DNA from: Bacteroidales bacterium
Lineage (GTDB): Bacteria; Bacteroidota; Bacteroidia; Bacteroidales; Muribaculaceae
DNA: 34,846 nt
Direction of reading: 5' to 3'
NCBI GenBank assembly: GCA_910575615.1
Contig: CAJTEX010000027.1
Location: 1 to 34,846, forward strand
The position numbers and the translations under genes were made by a program. Below, piece by piece: positions 24,478 to 33,343 of the stretch. A model generated the notes under the pieces. That model worked only from the letters and a program-made list of their open reading frames with translations, had not been told where the DNA came from and searched no databases. Each line of letters starts with the position of its first letter. Position 1 is the stretch's first letter.

Positions 24478-24549
24478 CTTGTAAGATTTAAGTTTTATCG
24501 TTCAGTAATAGTCAATTGCTGTCAATATAACGCATTGATAATCAACTAA

Positions 24550-26190
24550 TTACTTGCCGATGCAGAAGCGGGAGAAGATGGATGCGAGGATGTCGGGGGT
24601 GGTGAGGGTGCCGGTGATGGAGGAGAGGTGGTGGAGGGTGGCGCGGAGGTCTTGGGCGATGAGGTCGCCGGGGAGGCCTGTGCGGAGTCCCTGGAGGATG
24701 GCCGAGGTGGAGGATGCTGCCTCGCGGAGTGCCTGGGCATGGCGGATGTTGGTGACAAGGATGGTGTCCTCGTCGGTGGAGCCGCGTAAGTTGTCGGCTA
24801 TGGAGGTCAAGGTTGCCAGCAGATCTTGGTGGCCTTCGCCTGTCTTTGTCGAGAAATTAATGGAGGATACTACACGGGGGTGTGAATTTCCAGAACCATT
24901 AGAATCACCAGAATCATCAGAATTGCCAGACTTGCCGGAATAACCAGATCCTTCAGAATCATCAGAACAACCAGAGTCCTCAGATTCCTTATGCCCAAGC
25001 TGATTCATATTATCCCCAGAGCCCGCAAATCCGCCAGGACAATAAAATCCATCTGAGGTCACAGAGCCATCAGGGACAGAGCTGGCATTGGTGGGGTTGT
25101 GATTTGTCGCTGAGACCTGGGACACGAGGTCAGATTTGTTAAGCAGAAGGATGGTGGGCGCCAATGGCTGCATTTCTCCTGAAGCGTGTTTCTCCTGGTT
25201 GCCGTCAGAACCCTCCGGCAGGATGGGGGAGGGGAGAGGGCAGGTGGCATCCACCACCGAGATGATGATGGCGGCGCGAGAGAGTGCCTGGCGCGAACGC
25301 TCGATACCCAGGGCCTCGATGGGGTCGGAAGTATCGCGCAGTCCCGCCGTGTCGATAAACCGGAACAGATAGTCGCCGATCTCAAGCGTGTCCTCGATGG
25401 TGTCGCGCGTGGTGCCGTGTATGTCAGATACGATTGCCCGGTCCTCTCCCAGCAGCAGGTTGAGCAACGAGGACTTGCCCGCGTTGGTCGGGCCTACAAT
25501 CGCTACGGGGATGCCATCCTTTATCGCAGAACCGGCTGAGAAAGATTTCTCGAGCCGTGACACCTCAGAGTGGATTTCGGTGGCGATTTCACGCAGACGT
25601 TCGCGCGAGGCAAACTCCACCTCCTCCTCCGAGAAGTCCAGCTCCAGCTCCAGCAGCGATGCCAGGTCGAGCAGCTTGTCGCGGAGCTCCTCAAGACGGC
25701 GTGAAAAGCAGCCTTTCATCTGCGACGCCGCGAGCCTGTGTGACGCCCGCGAGTTGGAGGCAATCACGTCGGCGACAGCCTCGGCCTGGGCAAGGTCCAT
25801 CTTGCCATTGGCGAATGCCCTGCGGGTGAATTCCCCCGCCTCGGCGAGCCTGGCCCCGTTGCCCGTCAGCATCTCAAGCAGACGACGCTGGACATACCGC
25901 GAACCATGCACCGACAGTTCCACCACATCCTCGCCCGTGAATGATGCCGGGGCGCGGAACACCGTGGCGACCGCCTCGTCAAGCATCTCACCTCCCCGGG
26001 AAGGGTCTGTAATACGGCCGAACCTCGCCGTGTGGCCCGCGGTCTCGCTCAAAGATTTGCCATGCCATACACGGTCGGCCACTGCGATGGCCTGCGGGCC
26101 GCTTATGCGGATCACAGCGATGCCACCGACTCCTGGCGGTGTCGATATGGCGCAGATAGTGTCCTCAATGATTGTGGAGTTGCTTTTCAT
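24550..26190 (-). CDS. mnmE: tRNA modification GTPase MnmE
   Basis: MnmE with MnmG installs the carboxymethylaminomethyl (or aminomethyl) group on wobble U34 of tRNAs. The 546-residue protein has the N-terminal folate-binding domain (about 1-125), helical domain, and an inserted G domain with P-loop GPTNAGKS (233-240), TTRDTIED with the K-loop, DTAG (280-283) and NKSD (351-354). It ends in the invariant CIGK with catalytic Cys543. Usual length is about 450-460; the excess is mainly an insertion between NKSD and the G5-like NFSTKTGEG (about 355-443), including a Ser/Gly/Asp-rich stretch (402-437). The -7 box ends only 5 bp before the ATG. It is the chromosomal landmark at which the left element ends. 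Confidence 0.97.
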   Translation of the reverse strand: MKSNSTIIEDTICAISTPPGVGGIAVIRISGPQAIAVADRVWHGKSLSETAGHTARFGRITDPSRGGEMLDEAVATVFRAPASFTGEDVVELSVHGSRYVQRRLLEMLTGNGARLAEAGEFTRRAFANGKMDLAQAEAVADVIASNSRASHRLAASQMKGCFSRRLEELRDKLLDLASLLELELDFSEEEVEFASRERLREIATEIHSEVSRLEKSFSAGSAIKDGIPVAIVGPTNAGKSSLLNLLLGEDRAIVSDIHGTTRDTIEDTLEIGDYLFRFIDTAGLRDTSDPIEALGIERSRQALSRAAIIISVVDATCPLPSPILPEGSDGNQEKHASGEMQPLAPTILLLNKSDLVSQVSATNHNPTNASSVPDGSVTSDGFYCPGGFAGSGDNMNQLGHKESEDSGCSDDSEGSGYSGKSGNSDDSGDSNGSGNSHPRVVSSINFSTKTGEGHQDLLATLTSIADNLRGSTDEDTILVTNIRHAQALREAASSTSAILQGLRTGLPGDLIAQDLRATLHHLSSITGTLTTPDILASIFSRFCIGK

Positions 26191-26191
26191 G

Positions 26192-26237
26192 GCCGCAAAG
26201 TTACAGATTTCCCGGAAAACTTGCGTAACTTTGCGGC
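26192..26237. promoter_or_regulatory. Mirror-image divergent promoters, mnmE and MATE gene
   Basis: GCCGCAAAGTTA (26192-26203) and TAACTTTGCGGC (26226-26237) are a perfect 12-bp inverted repeat. Each arm contains a TAACTTTG -7 box, one pointing left to mnmE and one right to the MATE gene, so the two promoters face away from each other around a 22-bp centre. The mnmE box ends 5 bp before its ATG. Confidence 0.7.
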
Positions 26238-26282
26238 TGAAAAGCTCTGAAAACTACCCTGCGTTTATCCCCCCGCCGAACT

Positions 26283-27671
26283 ATGCCACAGCCACACAAC
26301 GCCACACGTGACGCACGCAAGTTGCGTGAACTCGCCGAGATGTCAATCGGACGTCTCTTATGGAAATACTCCCTGCCCTCCGTGGTGGGGATGCTTGTCA
26401 TGCAGCTTTACAACGTCATGGACCGCATCGTCATCGGTCAGGTCGTGGGCCCCAAGGCCATTGCCGGACTGGCCATAACCTTCCCGGTGATGAACATCGC
26501 CACCGCGCTCGGGGTGCTTATCGGAGCAGGTGCCACGGCCCGCATGAGCCTATTCCTCGGGTCCGGGGATGTCGACGGGGCGCGCCGCATACTCGGCAAC
26601 TCCCTTGTGCTGACCCTCACGATAGGTGTGGTGTATATCGGCATGTTCGCGCTCTTTATGTCTCCGGTGCTGCGCCTCTTCGGGGCCGACGAGCAGACAT
26701 TGCCCTACGCCCGCGACTTTATGATGTACATCCTCCCCGGCCTGCTCATGACCAACCTGACATTCACATTCAACAACATGATGAGGGCCACTGGATTCCC
26801 CACCCGCGCCATGCTGACGATGTTCATCGGGTTCGGCCTCAACATGCTCCTCGCCCCGACTTTCGTCTACCTCCTGGATCTCGGAATAAAAGGGGCCGCC
26901 ATCGCCACCGACATCTCCATGACCGTCTCAATGATATTCGTTATGCGCCACTTCTGCTCCCGCCGCAACGGCCCAGTGGTGTTCACCCCCGGCACATACC
27001 GCATATCCTGGCCCCTGGTCTGTGGCATCATCGGCATCGGAGCCGCCCCGTCAATCATCAACGTGGCCTCCTGCCTCATAAATATCTTCCTCAACAACTC
27101 CCTGAAACATTATGGAGGCTATGAGGCAATCGCGGCCTCGGGCATATTCGTCACATACACCTCGATGCTCTGCTGCATAGTCCTGGGCATATGCCAGGGG
27201 TTCCAGCCCATTGCCGGCTACAACTACGGCCACGGCATGCCGCGCCGGGTGGCCCGCGTCTTCTGGCTCGCCACCGCCGCCGCCACGCTCGTGACCCTCC
27301 TGGGATGGGCGTTCGGCCTCACCATCCCGCGTCTGATCGCCCGCGCATTCGTGAGCGACATGCAGCTCGTGGAGTTCACCGGCCATGCCCTCTCCAACGC
27401 GTTGATATGCTTCCTGTTGGTCGGATTCCAGATTGTCGCCACCACCTATTTCCAGTCAATCGGCAAGGTCGGGACATCCATATTCCTCAGCCTCGTCCGC
27501 CAGGTCATATTTCTGCTCCCCCTGCTGATGATACTCCCCCGCTTCTTCGGGCTCGACGGCATCTGGTTTACCTTCCCCGTCTCCGACGCCATGGCGACAA
27601 TCGTCTCCGCCATTCTTGTCGTGCGCTCGCTCAACTCCCTGCGGGATGATACTATTTTTGCGAATGCTTGA
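26283..27671 (+). CDS. MATE-family multidrug exporter
   Basis: MATE proteins exchange cationic drugs or metabolites for Na+ or H+ across the inner membrane. The 462-residue protein has the usual length and about 12 hydrophobic helices in two similar halves. The first carries the family start region (LLWKYSLPSVVGMLVMQLYN, about residues 24-43) followed by GQVVGPKAIAGLAITFP; the second begins near 235 with GIIGIGAAPSI. The first about 20 residues are charged and cytosolic. It diverges from mnmE from a mirrored promoter and is followed 79 bp later by the cellobiose phosphorylase gene on the same strand. The transported substrate cannot be told from sequence. Confidence 0.95.
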   Translation: MPQPHNATRDARKLRELAEMSIGRLLWKYSLPSVVGMLVMQLYNVMDRIVIGQVVGPKAIAGLAITFPVMNIATALGVLIGAGATARMSLFLGSGDVDGARRILGNSLVLTLTIGVVYIGMFALFMSPVLRLFGADEQTLPYARDFMMYILPGLLMTNLTFTFNNMMRATGFPTRAMLTMFIGFGLNMLLAPTFVYLLDLGIKGAAIATDISMTVSMIFVMRHFCSRRNGPVVFTPGTYRISWPLVCGIIGIGAAPSIINVASCLINIFLNNSLKHYGGYEAIAASGIFVTYTSMLCCIVLGICQGFQPIAGYNYGHGMPRRVARVFWLATAAATLVTLLGWAFGLTIPRLIARAFVSDMQLVEFTGHALSNALICFLLVGFQIVATTYFQSIGKVGTSIFLSLVRQVIFLLPLLMILPRFFGLDGIWFTFPVSDAMATIVSAILVVRSLNSLRDDTIFANA

Positions 27672-27710
27672 CCAATCTTGACATTCCGCCTCCGGGCTGT
27701 GGAAAATTCG

Positions 27711-27718
27711 TAAATTTG
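27711..27718 (+). promoter_or_regulatory. -7 box of the cellobiose phosphorylase gene
   Basis: TAAATTTG matches TAnnTTTG and lies 32 bp before the ATG at 27751. No TTTG is found at 20 nt upstream. It shows that the phosphorylase gene has its own promoter and need not be read from the MATE gene. Confidence 0.5.
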
Positions 27719-27750
27719 CGCAGACTGTTAACGCGCAAACCTTTTACGAT

Positions 27751-30189
27751 ATGAAATACGGCCATTTCGACGACCAAGCCCGTGAGTATGTGATTACTGA
27801 CCCTGCCACCCCCTGGCCTTGGATCAACTACCTCGGAAACGAGGCATTCTTCTCGTTGATTTCCAACACCGCAGGAGGCTACTCCTTCTATCGTGACGCC
27901 AAATTCCGGCGTCTCACCCGCTACCGCTACAACGGGGTGCCGATGGATGCCGGAGGCCGTTATTTCTATATAAAAGATGGCGACACCGTCTGGAGCCCCG
28001 GCTGGAAGCCCTGCAAGACCCCTCTCGATTTCTACGAATGCCGCCACGGCCTGAATTACACCATCATCACAGGCCGCAAGGAGGGACTGCAGGCGCGCGC
28101 CCTCTTCTTTGTCCCCGTCGGAGTCAACGCCGAGGTCACCAAGCTTACCCTGACCAACCTCTCCGGCCGTCCCAAAAGCTTCAGCCTCTTCTCGTTCCAG
28201 GAATGGTGTCTGTGGAACGCCGCCGCCGATATGGAGAATTTCCAGCGCAATTTCTCGACCGGCGAGGTGGAGATCGACGGCTCGGCCATATACCACAAGA
28301 CCGAATACAAGGAGCGGCGCGACCATTACGCCTTCTACTGGGTCAACGCCCCTGTCGCCGGATTCGACACTGACCGCGAGGCGTTCCTGGGCCTTTACAA
28401 CGGCTTCGACGAGCCCCAGGTGGTGCTTGAGGGGAAATCACGCGGGTCAGTGGCCCACGGATGGTCCCCCATCGCCTCCCATCATCTTGAAATCACCCTG
28501 CAGCCGGGCGAGAGCCGCGACCTGGTGTTCATGCTCGGATATGTCGAGAACCCCGCCGACCGCAAATGGGAGTCGAAAGGGGTGATTGACAAGAGCGCCG
28601 CCCGCCATATGATGGCGATGTTCGACACCCCGGGAAAGGTCGACAAGGCGTTTGCGAAGCTGCGCGCCGACTGGGACGCTCTGCTGGGCAATTTCACTCT
28701 CGCCTCAGCCGACCCCCGCCTTGACCGCATGGTCAACATCTGGAACCAATACCAGTGCATGGTCACATTCTGCTTCTCCCGCTCCGCCTCATTCTTCGAG
28801 AGCGGCATCGGGCGTGGCATGGGATTCCGCGACTCCAACCAAGACCTTGTGGGCTTCGTCCATCAGATACCATCCCGCGCCAGGCAGCGCATCCTCGACA
28901 TCGCCGCTACCCAGTTTCCCGACGGAGGATGCTACCACCAGTATCAGCCGCTCACCAAGCGCGGCAACAACGACATCGGTGGCGGATTCAACGACGACCC
29001 CATGTGGCTCATCTTCGGCACCGTCGCATATGTCAAGGAGACCGGCGACTTCTCCATCCTCGACGAACCCGTGGCGTTTGACAACCAGCCTGGCTCAGAA
29101 GTGCCGCTGCTCGAGCATCTGCGCGTGTCGTTCAACCATGTGATTGACAACCTCGGGCCCCACGGTTTGCCGCTCATAGGCCGTGCTGACTGGAACGACT
29201 GCCTCAACCTCAACTGCTTCTCCACCGACCCCAACGAGTCATTCCAGACCACAGAAAACCGCGCTGAAGGCTCCAAAGCCGAATCGCTGATGATTGCCGG
29301 GCAATTTGTCATCTATGGCCGCGACTACGCCGCCCTGTGTCGCCGACTCGGGCATGACACCGAGGCCGACAGGGCCATGCGCTATGTCGACGCCATGGTC
29401 GAGGCGGTCAAGGCCCACGGGTGGGACGGCGAATGGTACCTGCGCGCCTACGATTACTTCGGCCGGAAGGTTGGCTCATCCGAAAACAAGGAGGGGAAAA
29501 TCTTCGTCGAGTCACAAGGCTGGTGCACAATGGCCGGAATAGGGCTCGAGGAAGGCATGGTTGCCAAATCCCTTGACTCAGTAAAGAAATATCTCGACTG
29601 CGACCACGGCATTGTCCTCAACAACCCTGCCTTCACCGAATATGTGGTCGACTACGGGGAAATATCCACCTACCCCGCCGGTTACAAAGAGAACGCCGGA
29701 ATCTTCGCCCACAACAACCCCTGGGTGATTATCGGCGAGACCGTCCTGGGGCGTGGCGACCGCGCCTGGGAATATTACCGCAAGATATGCCCGGCATATG
29801 TCGAGGAACACAGCGACCTCCATAAGGTCGAGCCATATGTCTACTGCCAGATGACCGCCGGGAAAGACGCCGCCCGTCCTGGCGAGGCCAAAAACTCATG
29901 GCTTACCGGCACCGCAGCCTGGAACTGGTATGCCATCACCCAGTTCATCCTCGGCATCCGTCCCGATTACGACGGCCTGGTCATCGACCCGTGCGTTCCC
30001 TCGCAGTGGGACGGCTTCAAAGTCACCCGCCGCTTCCGTGGCGCGGTCTATGACATCGAGGTCGCCAACCCCTCCCATGTCAGCCGTGGAGTCGCCTCCG
30101 TTACGATTGACGGCAACCCCGTCGACGGCAACCGCCTGCCGGTGTTCCCCGCCGGTTCGCGCCATCGCGTCGAGGTCATCCTTGGCTGA
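27751..30189 (+). CDS. Cellobiose phosphorylase (GH94)
   Basis: This cytoplasmic enzyme splits cellobiose with phosphate to glucose 1-phosphate and glucose, saving ATP compared with hydrolysis. The 812-residue length and the sequence agree closely with characterised GH94 cellobiose phosphorylases. Examples are the start [16 protein letters not shown], the block [34 protein letters not shown], the phosphate/sugar-site RDSNQDL, and [10 protein letters not shown] (about 477-486) with the catalytic acid in the DWND motif. It also keeps [14 protein letters not shown] and [12 protein letters not shown] in the C-terminal half. There is no signal peptide. It overlaps the convergent Nudix gene by 14 bp, tail to tail. 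No cellulase or SusCD pair is nearby, so cellobiose uptake must be encoded elsewhere. Confidence 0.95.
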   Translation: MKYGHFDDQAREYVITDPATPWPWINYLGNEAFFSLISNTAGGYSFYRDAKFRRLTRYRYNGVPMDAGGRYFYIKDGDTVWSPGWKPCKTPLDFYECRHGLNYTIITGRKEGLQARALFFVPVGVNAEVTKLTLTNLSGRPKSFSLFSFQEWCLWNAAADMENFQRNFSTGEVEIDGSAIYHKTEYKERRDHYAFYWVNAPVAGFDTDREAFLGLYNGFDEPQVVLEGKSRGSVAHGWSPIASHHLEITLQPGESRDLVFMLGYVENPADRKWESKGVIDKSAARHMMAMFDTPGKVDKAFAKLRADWDALLGNFTLASADPRLDRMVNIWNQYQCMVTFCFSRSASFFESGIGRGMGFRDSNQDLVGFVHQIPSRARQRILDIAATQFPDGGCYHQYQPLTKRGNNDIGGGFNDDPMWLIFGTVAYVKETGDFSILDEPVAFDNQPGSEVPLLEHLRVSFNHVIDNLGPHGLPLIGRADWNDCLNLNCFSTDPNESFQTTENRAEGSKAESLMIAGQFVIYGRDYAALCRRLGHDTEADRAMRYVDAMVEAVKAHGWDGEWYLRAYDYFGRKVGSSENKEGKIFVESQGWCTMAGIGLEEGMVAKSLDSVKKYLDCDHGIVLNNPAFTEYVVDYGEISTYPAGYKENAGIFAHNNPWVIIGETVLGRGDRAWEYYRKICPAYVEEHSDLHKVEPYVYCQMTAGKDAARPGEAKNSWLTGTAAWNWYAITQFILGIRPDYDGLVIDPCVPSQWDGFKVTRRFRGAVYDIEVANPSHVSRGVASVTIDGNPVDGNRLPVFPAGSRHRVEVILG

Positions 30190-30568
30190 GCCTGTCGATA
30201 ATCTCCTCGTCAGCCGGGAGCCATTTCAACCTGCCAAGTTCACAAGCCGGGAGCCAGCACCCCGACTTGTGTTCGAGCAGGCGCGGCTCATCGCTCCCGG
30301 CGAGCGAGCAGAAATAGCAATGCAGCTTCAGCCTGAACCGGGGATATTCAAACTCGCGCACACAGAACAGCTCCTCCACCGTGACCTCCACATCCAGCTC
30401 CTCCCGGATTTCCCTGACGAGCGCCCCCTCGGGCTCCTCGCCCGGCTCTATCTTTCCCCCGGGGAACTCCCACATCCCCTCGAATTCGCCATACCCCCTC
30501 TGCGTCGCGAAGTACAACCCCTCGCGCCTGATGATGGCCGCCACCACCTCGATCTGCTTCATAGCCAT
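30176..30568 (-). CDS. MutT-like Nudix hydrolase
   Basis: Nudix hydrolases of this type clean up oxidised nucleotides such as 8-oxo-dGTP. From ATG at 30568 the protein has 130 residues. I prefer this to the GTG ten codons upstream because the protein then starts [13 protein letters not shown], as in MutT-like enzymes. The Nudix box is complete: [26 protein letters not shown] split at residues about 40-65 (Gx5Ex7REUxEExGU with Asp in place of the last Gly). WEFPGGK is typical of (d)NTP pyrophosphatases. It runs into the 3' end of the cellobiose phosphorylase gene with a 14-bp overlap. A terminator hairpin lies upstream, between it and the right-hand restriction-modification genes. Confidence 0.9.
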   Translation of the reverse strand: MAMKQIEVVAAIIRREGLYFATQRGYGEFEGMWEFPGGKIEPGEEPEGALVREIREELDVEVTVEELFCVREFEYPRFRLKLHCYFCSLAGSDEPRLLEHKSGCWLPACELGRLKWLPADEEIIDRLSQG

Positions 30569-30591
30569 GTCTCTCTGCTCTACGTTTCTAA

Positions 30592-30765
30592 ATTTCACTG
30601 CAAAAAATAACGACTGAAATCAATGCGATTCTCAGTCGTTATCAGTACTCTAACCGTGCCGTGTTGGAACCGATTGTGGCCGACCTCGACCGATTGTGGG
30701 AAATGCGTCACTGGATACCAAACCCAGGCGAACCGATAAAAGTTATTCAAAATAGGGATAATTGA
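30592..30765 (+). pseudogene. C-terminal remnant of an unknown gene
   Basis: The open frame reads ...INAILSRYQYSNRAVLEPIV, then ADLDRLWEMRHWIPNPGEPI and ends KVIQNRDN at TGA 30763-30765. The amino-acid pattern is protein-like, but there is no start codon or upstream gene body: the frame is closed by a TAA at 30589 beside the Nudix gene. It is convergent with the methyltransferase gene and overlaps its end by 19 bp. It probably marks the junction where the right-hand island replaced or cut a gene. The family is not recognised. Confidence 0.45.
30602..30641 (-). terminator. Intrinsic terminator of the type II R-M operon
   Basis: TAACGACTGA (30608-30617) and TCAGTCGTTA (30632-30641) form a perfect 10-bp stem with a 14-nt loop, followed on the minus strand by six T residues. 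It lies about 105 bp after the methyltransferase stop and before the Nudix gene, so it stops leftward transcription from the restriction-modification genes. Confidence 0.8.
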
Positions 30766-32405
30766 TGGCACATACCATTGTCAAAACGTTGTGTTTTAAT
30801 TTTAAGCCCCTTATCTATGCTTAATTGAACTAAATCCAGTCTCATTAAAAGACTTTTAGTAACTACTCTTTTTGCGTCTTTGAAAACCAACGATTGCAAT
30901 AAATAATTTATTTCCTTGCTGTTAATAGCCGATAAGATATTATTTGCTTCTTCTAAGTTGTCAAAGTCAAGTTGATAACACGTGTCATCAACCATAATGG
31001 GCTTCTCATCTAACTGAGACACAAGAATAAACTTAATGGTTTTATATAATGAAGAAACAACTATTTTATAGGGCTTGAATGAATAATCTCCTATTCCAAA
31101 AATGCTAAATCTATCTTTACCTTTATAGATGCTACTTTTCCTACTTGAAAATGCGTATTCGTGTTTAGATAAATAGGCATATGCAAGAGGATGGGAATAT
31201 TTTAATACTGACGTATCGTCGCCTGTTTTTCGTTGTGGTACTATTATAAATTTTCTACAAATTTTGTCTCCATAATTATATATATCAGAACTTTTTAACA
31301 ATGGATATATTAAATCATCCTCTATATTGACTATTTCTCCTAACCCATTTATATATGAGCCGTCAGAAAATGTTAACTCTAAAACTGATGCGCAGTCGTG
31401 TTTAATGCCAGAGCGCCACACATAAGATGAGACACTATCATATTTAGAGACATCTCTATATAATTTTGTGTCAGAAACAAAAGATTTATTAACCCAGCCG
31501 TATTCTCGAATATATGAATTTGTATAGAAATCTAAAACCTTACATGTAAAAGATGGAGAGCAATCAAATTGTGCAAAAAAGCAGGATGCATCTACTGAAA
31601 CGTTAAACTCCGAAGACGCATCTATTAATCGTTGTTCAATGTTGCCTATATGAAATTCCTCAGAGTTTTGCTTTACTAAAATATTACGAATTACAGAGTT
31701 TTTGAGGAGGAGGGAGATTCCGCCACTATTTAATTGTGATAAATGTAATAATTGTAATGTAATAAACTCGCTTATATCGAAATTGCTTTTACCTGTAATT
31801 GCATCAATGCCTTTTAGCCCATAAATATTACTTTTGGATGGAACATTAAGAGAATTGTTTTTTCCTTGTCGACTGTTGGTTACCCAAGGTGGATTTCCTA
31901 TGACAGCCATATTCCATGACATTTGTTTACACTTCTCTATTATGGGAGCAAAGTTAAATTCAAAAAAATTAGCATTATATATATATATATCGGGACGCCT
32001 TTGTAATGGAGTGTTTAATGCATCGAGCAGTAATTTTAGTTTTAATTCAATAGTATATTGACGATTAATCTCTATCGCATGAATCTCTTTTATATTTTGA
32101 AATTTGATTAGTGCAGAAAACACAAATGCACCGAGTCCACACGTAGGCTCTATTACTATATCTGGACTGCCATATTTTGACAGATGTATATCACATACCT
32201 TTTCAGCCAACGCTATTGGTGTCTGCCAGTCACCATAAGAAACACGATCTTCGCATACCAAGTTAGATTTGCCTTCGTGTAGATATACAAATTCAGATTT
32301 CTCATTTTCGGACGAGAAATAATCAACTATACCACTTAGTTGTTTAATAATAAAATTTGCATCGGTGTAGCAAACACCACGTATCATTTTTAACAACGTA
32401 TTCAC
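30747..32405 (-). CDS. Adenine-specific DNA methyltransferase of a type II R-M pair
   Basis: This methyltransferase protects host DNA from the partner endonuclease. The 552-residue protein has YGDWQTPIALAEKVCDIHLS ahead of the SAM-binding motif EPTCGLGAF (86-94), IHAIEIN as motif II, and the catalytic NPPW at 171-174, typical of N6-adenine enzymes. The remaining 370 residues probably hold the target-recognition domain (about 200-500). It starts at GTG 32405, which overlaps the endonuclease stop as GTGA, so translation is coupled. Codon use is very AT-rich compared with the neighbouring chromosome, a sign of recent transfer. It looks intact. The recognition site is unknown. Confidence 0.88.
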   Translation of the reverse strand: MNTLLKMIRGVCYTDANFIIKQLSGIVDYFSSENEKSEFVYLHEGKSNLVCEDRVSYGDWQTPIALAEKVCDIHLSKYGSPDIVIEPTCGLGAFVFSALIKFQNIKEIHAIEINRQYTIELKLKLLLDALNTPLQRRPDIYIYNANFFEFNFAPIIEKCKQMSWNMAVIGNPPWVTNSRQGKNNSLNVPSKSNIYGLKGIDAITGKSNFDISEFITLQLLHLSQLNSGGISLLLKNSVIRNILVKQNSEEFHIGNIEQRLIDASSEFNVSVDASCFFAQFDCSPSFTCKVLDFYTNSYIREYGWVNKSFVSDTKLYRDVSKYDSVSSYVWRSGIKHDCASVLELTFSDGSYINGLGEIVNIEDDLIYPLLKSSDIYNYGDKICRKFIIVPQRKTGDDTSVLKYSHPLAYAYLSKHEYAFSSRKSSIYKGKDRFSIFGIGDYSFKPYKIVVSSLYKTIKFILVSQLDEKPIMVDDTCYQLDFDNLEEANNILSAINSKEINYLLQSLVFKDAKRVVTKSLLMRLDLVQLSIDKGLKIKTQRFDNGMCHQLSLF

Positions 32406-33067
32406 TTGTCAAACTTTATTATTTGTCTTATACCTATTACGTTATCATTCAAAGAAACAATACGACTGTACTGAAGCCTCCATTGAAGAGCATTAGATAT
32501 TGTAAGATATCCGATTTGAGGGGGATTATTAAGAATCTCTCCTGCTATCTTGTATAAAGTAACTTCGTCACTTGGTATATTGTGGTCTACCAAGAAGGCA
32601 AAAACATCATCTTGGTTACCTTGATTTGAAATTATTTTATGAATTCCTGTTGTAGTCTGGAAATCTGCAGTTCGACTTTTGTCAATAAAACTACATGATA
32701 CAAATTCCAGCATACCCTTTTTGCTTTTTGAATCATCATGTTTCTTATAGACAAAAACCAGCAAATTATATCCCAATCCAAATATCTTCTGTTTGCTGTC
32801 TTTGAAAGGGCAACTTGATTGGGGCTGCTTTATTGATGTAACTTTGATATCAGTGTTTACAGATGGCAAATCCAGTCCACTTGCAGAATTACCAACAGTT
32901 AAATCATATCGATTCGCTAGATATTGTTGAAAAAGATGTTCAACAAATGTGCCAACAGCTTTTCCATCTGTAACACCAAATAATTCAGGCCTGTAAACAC
33001 CTGTATTATTTGCACAGAATTTTTCGGCCTCATTTATGAGAGATTCTATCGTCAACTGTTTCTTCAT
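32402..33067 (-). CDS. Type II restriction endonuclease, PD-(D/E)xK type
   Basis: The 221-residue protein is encoded directly upstream of the methyltransferase and overlaps it by 4 bp (GTGA). A likely PD-(D/E)xK site is Asp66 in SGLDLPSVN with D73-I-K75 in NTDIKVTS, preceded by a conserved Glu44 in FVEHLFQQYL. The stretch KVTSIKQPQSSCPFKDSKQK follows the active-site strand and is a family-like signature I recall from other small endonucleases without being able to name the prototype. It has a strong promoter (33103-33072). Encoding the endonuclease first is less common; usually the methyltransferase or a controller precedes it. It appears intact, so the right island should be an active restriction system. 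Confidence 0.8.
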   Translation of the reverse strand: MKKQLTIESLINEAEKFCANNTGVYRPELFGVTDGKAVGTFVEHLFQQYLANRYDLTVGNSASGLDLPSVNTDIKVTSIKQPQSSCPFKDSKQKIFGLGYNLLVFVYKKHDDSKSKKGMLEFVSCSFIDKSRTADFQTTTGIHKIISNQGNQDDVFAFLVDHNIPSDEVTLYKIAGEILNNPPQIGYLTISNALQWRLQYSRIVSLNDNVIGIRQIIKFDK

Positions 33068-33071
33068 AAAA

Positions 33072-33103
33072 CAAAGTTAAAAAGAATATCTAACATGTGC
33101 AAA
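33072..33103 (-). promoter_or_regulatory. Promoter of the type II R-M operon
   Basis: On the minus strand TTTG (33103-33100) and TAACTTTG (33079-33072) are exactly 20 nt apart. The -7 box ends 4 bp before the endonuclease ATG, again implying an almost leaderless mRNA. This is one of the best matches to the Bacteroidetes consensus in the window. Confidence 0.75.
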
Positions 33104-33186
33104 TATAAAGCCAATTCCCACAACAAAATACTCAAACTTATCTACAGGTAAACCAATGAGTTACGTAGAGTAAAGACACAAGAAAA

Positions 33187-33233
33187 GGGAGCAGATTGCT
33201 CTACTCCCCGTTTCTGTACCCGGACCCGGGATA
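33187..33233 (-). terminator. Terminator-like hairpin with tRNA-3'-end-like sequence
   Basis: On the minus strand a GC-rich stretch (33233-33216, TATCCCGGGTCCGGGTAC) is followed by a hairpin (33208-33187: GGGAG and AGA pairing with TCT and CTCCC around GCAA) and a T-run. A GC-rich end followed by a hairpin terminator is how tRNA genes finish in this group, so this may be an attachment-site remnant of a tRNA target. No whole tRNA can be folded here. Around it, 33104-33343 shows no gene. Confidence 0.4.
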
Positions 33234-33343
33234 ACCATAAGAAAACACATAGAAACACCCACAATTAAATGTAATGATAACCAACAAATTACACCGAATC
33301 CCAATTATATTGATTTGCTGATTTTTCTATCTTTTTTGCCAAG

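Larger units (their letters stand above)
24302..24549. other. Element end and candidate attachment region beside mnmE
   Basis: This 248-bp gap separates the element's regulator gene from the mnmE stop. Chromosomal sequence should extend at least through the mnmE terminator (24442-24477). To its left are a direct repeat GTACAAAAT (24412-24420 and 24423-24431, period 11) and an inverted repeat TTGACA/TTGTCAA (about 24345-24361). These look like recombinase-binding sites. The exact core cannot be fixed because the other end of the element is not recognised in this window. Confidence 0.55.

Noticed and set aside
24880-24987. CRISPR-like short repeats
   Set aside because: The repeats are in frame within mnmE, encode a Ser/Gly/Asp-rich stretch, and lack spacers of constant length and any cas genes.
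24554-26311. Long rightward reading frames opposite mnmE (129 and 307 codons)
   Set aside because: They are antisense to a highly conserved gene in GC-rich DNA and have the Ser/Arg-rich composition of shadow frames.
26360-28373. Long alternative frames overlapping the MATE and cellobiose phosphorylase genes
   Set aside because: Arg/His/Pro-rich composition and full overlap with clearly conserved proteins mark them as GC-rich shadows.
33187-33260. A complete tRNA gene
   Set aside because: No D-arm, anticodon arm or T-loop consensus can be found; only a 3'-end-like GC stretch and a hairpin are present.
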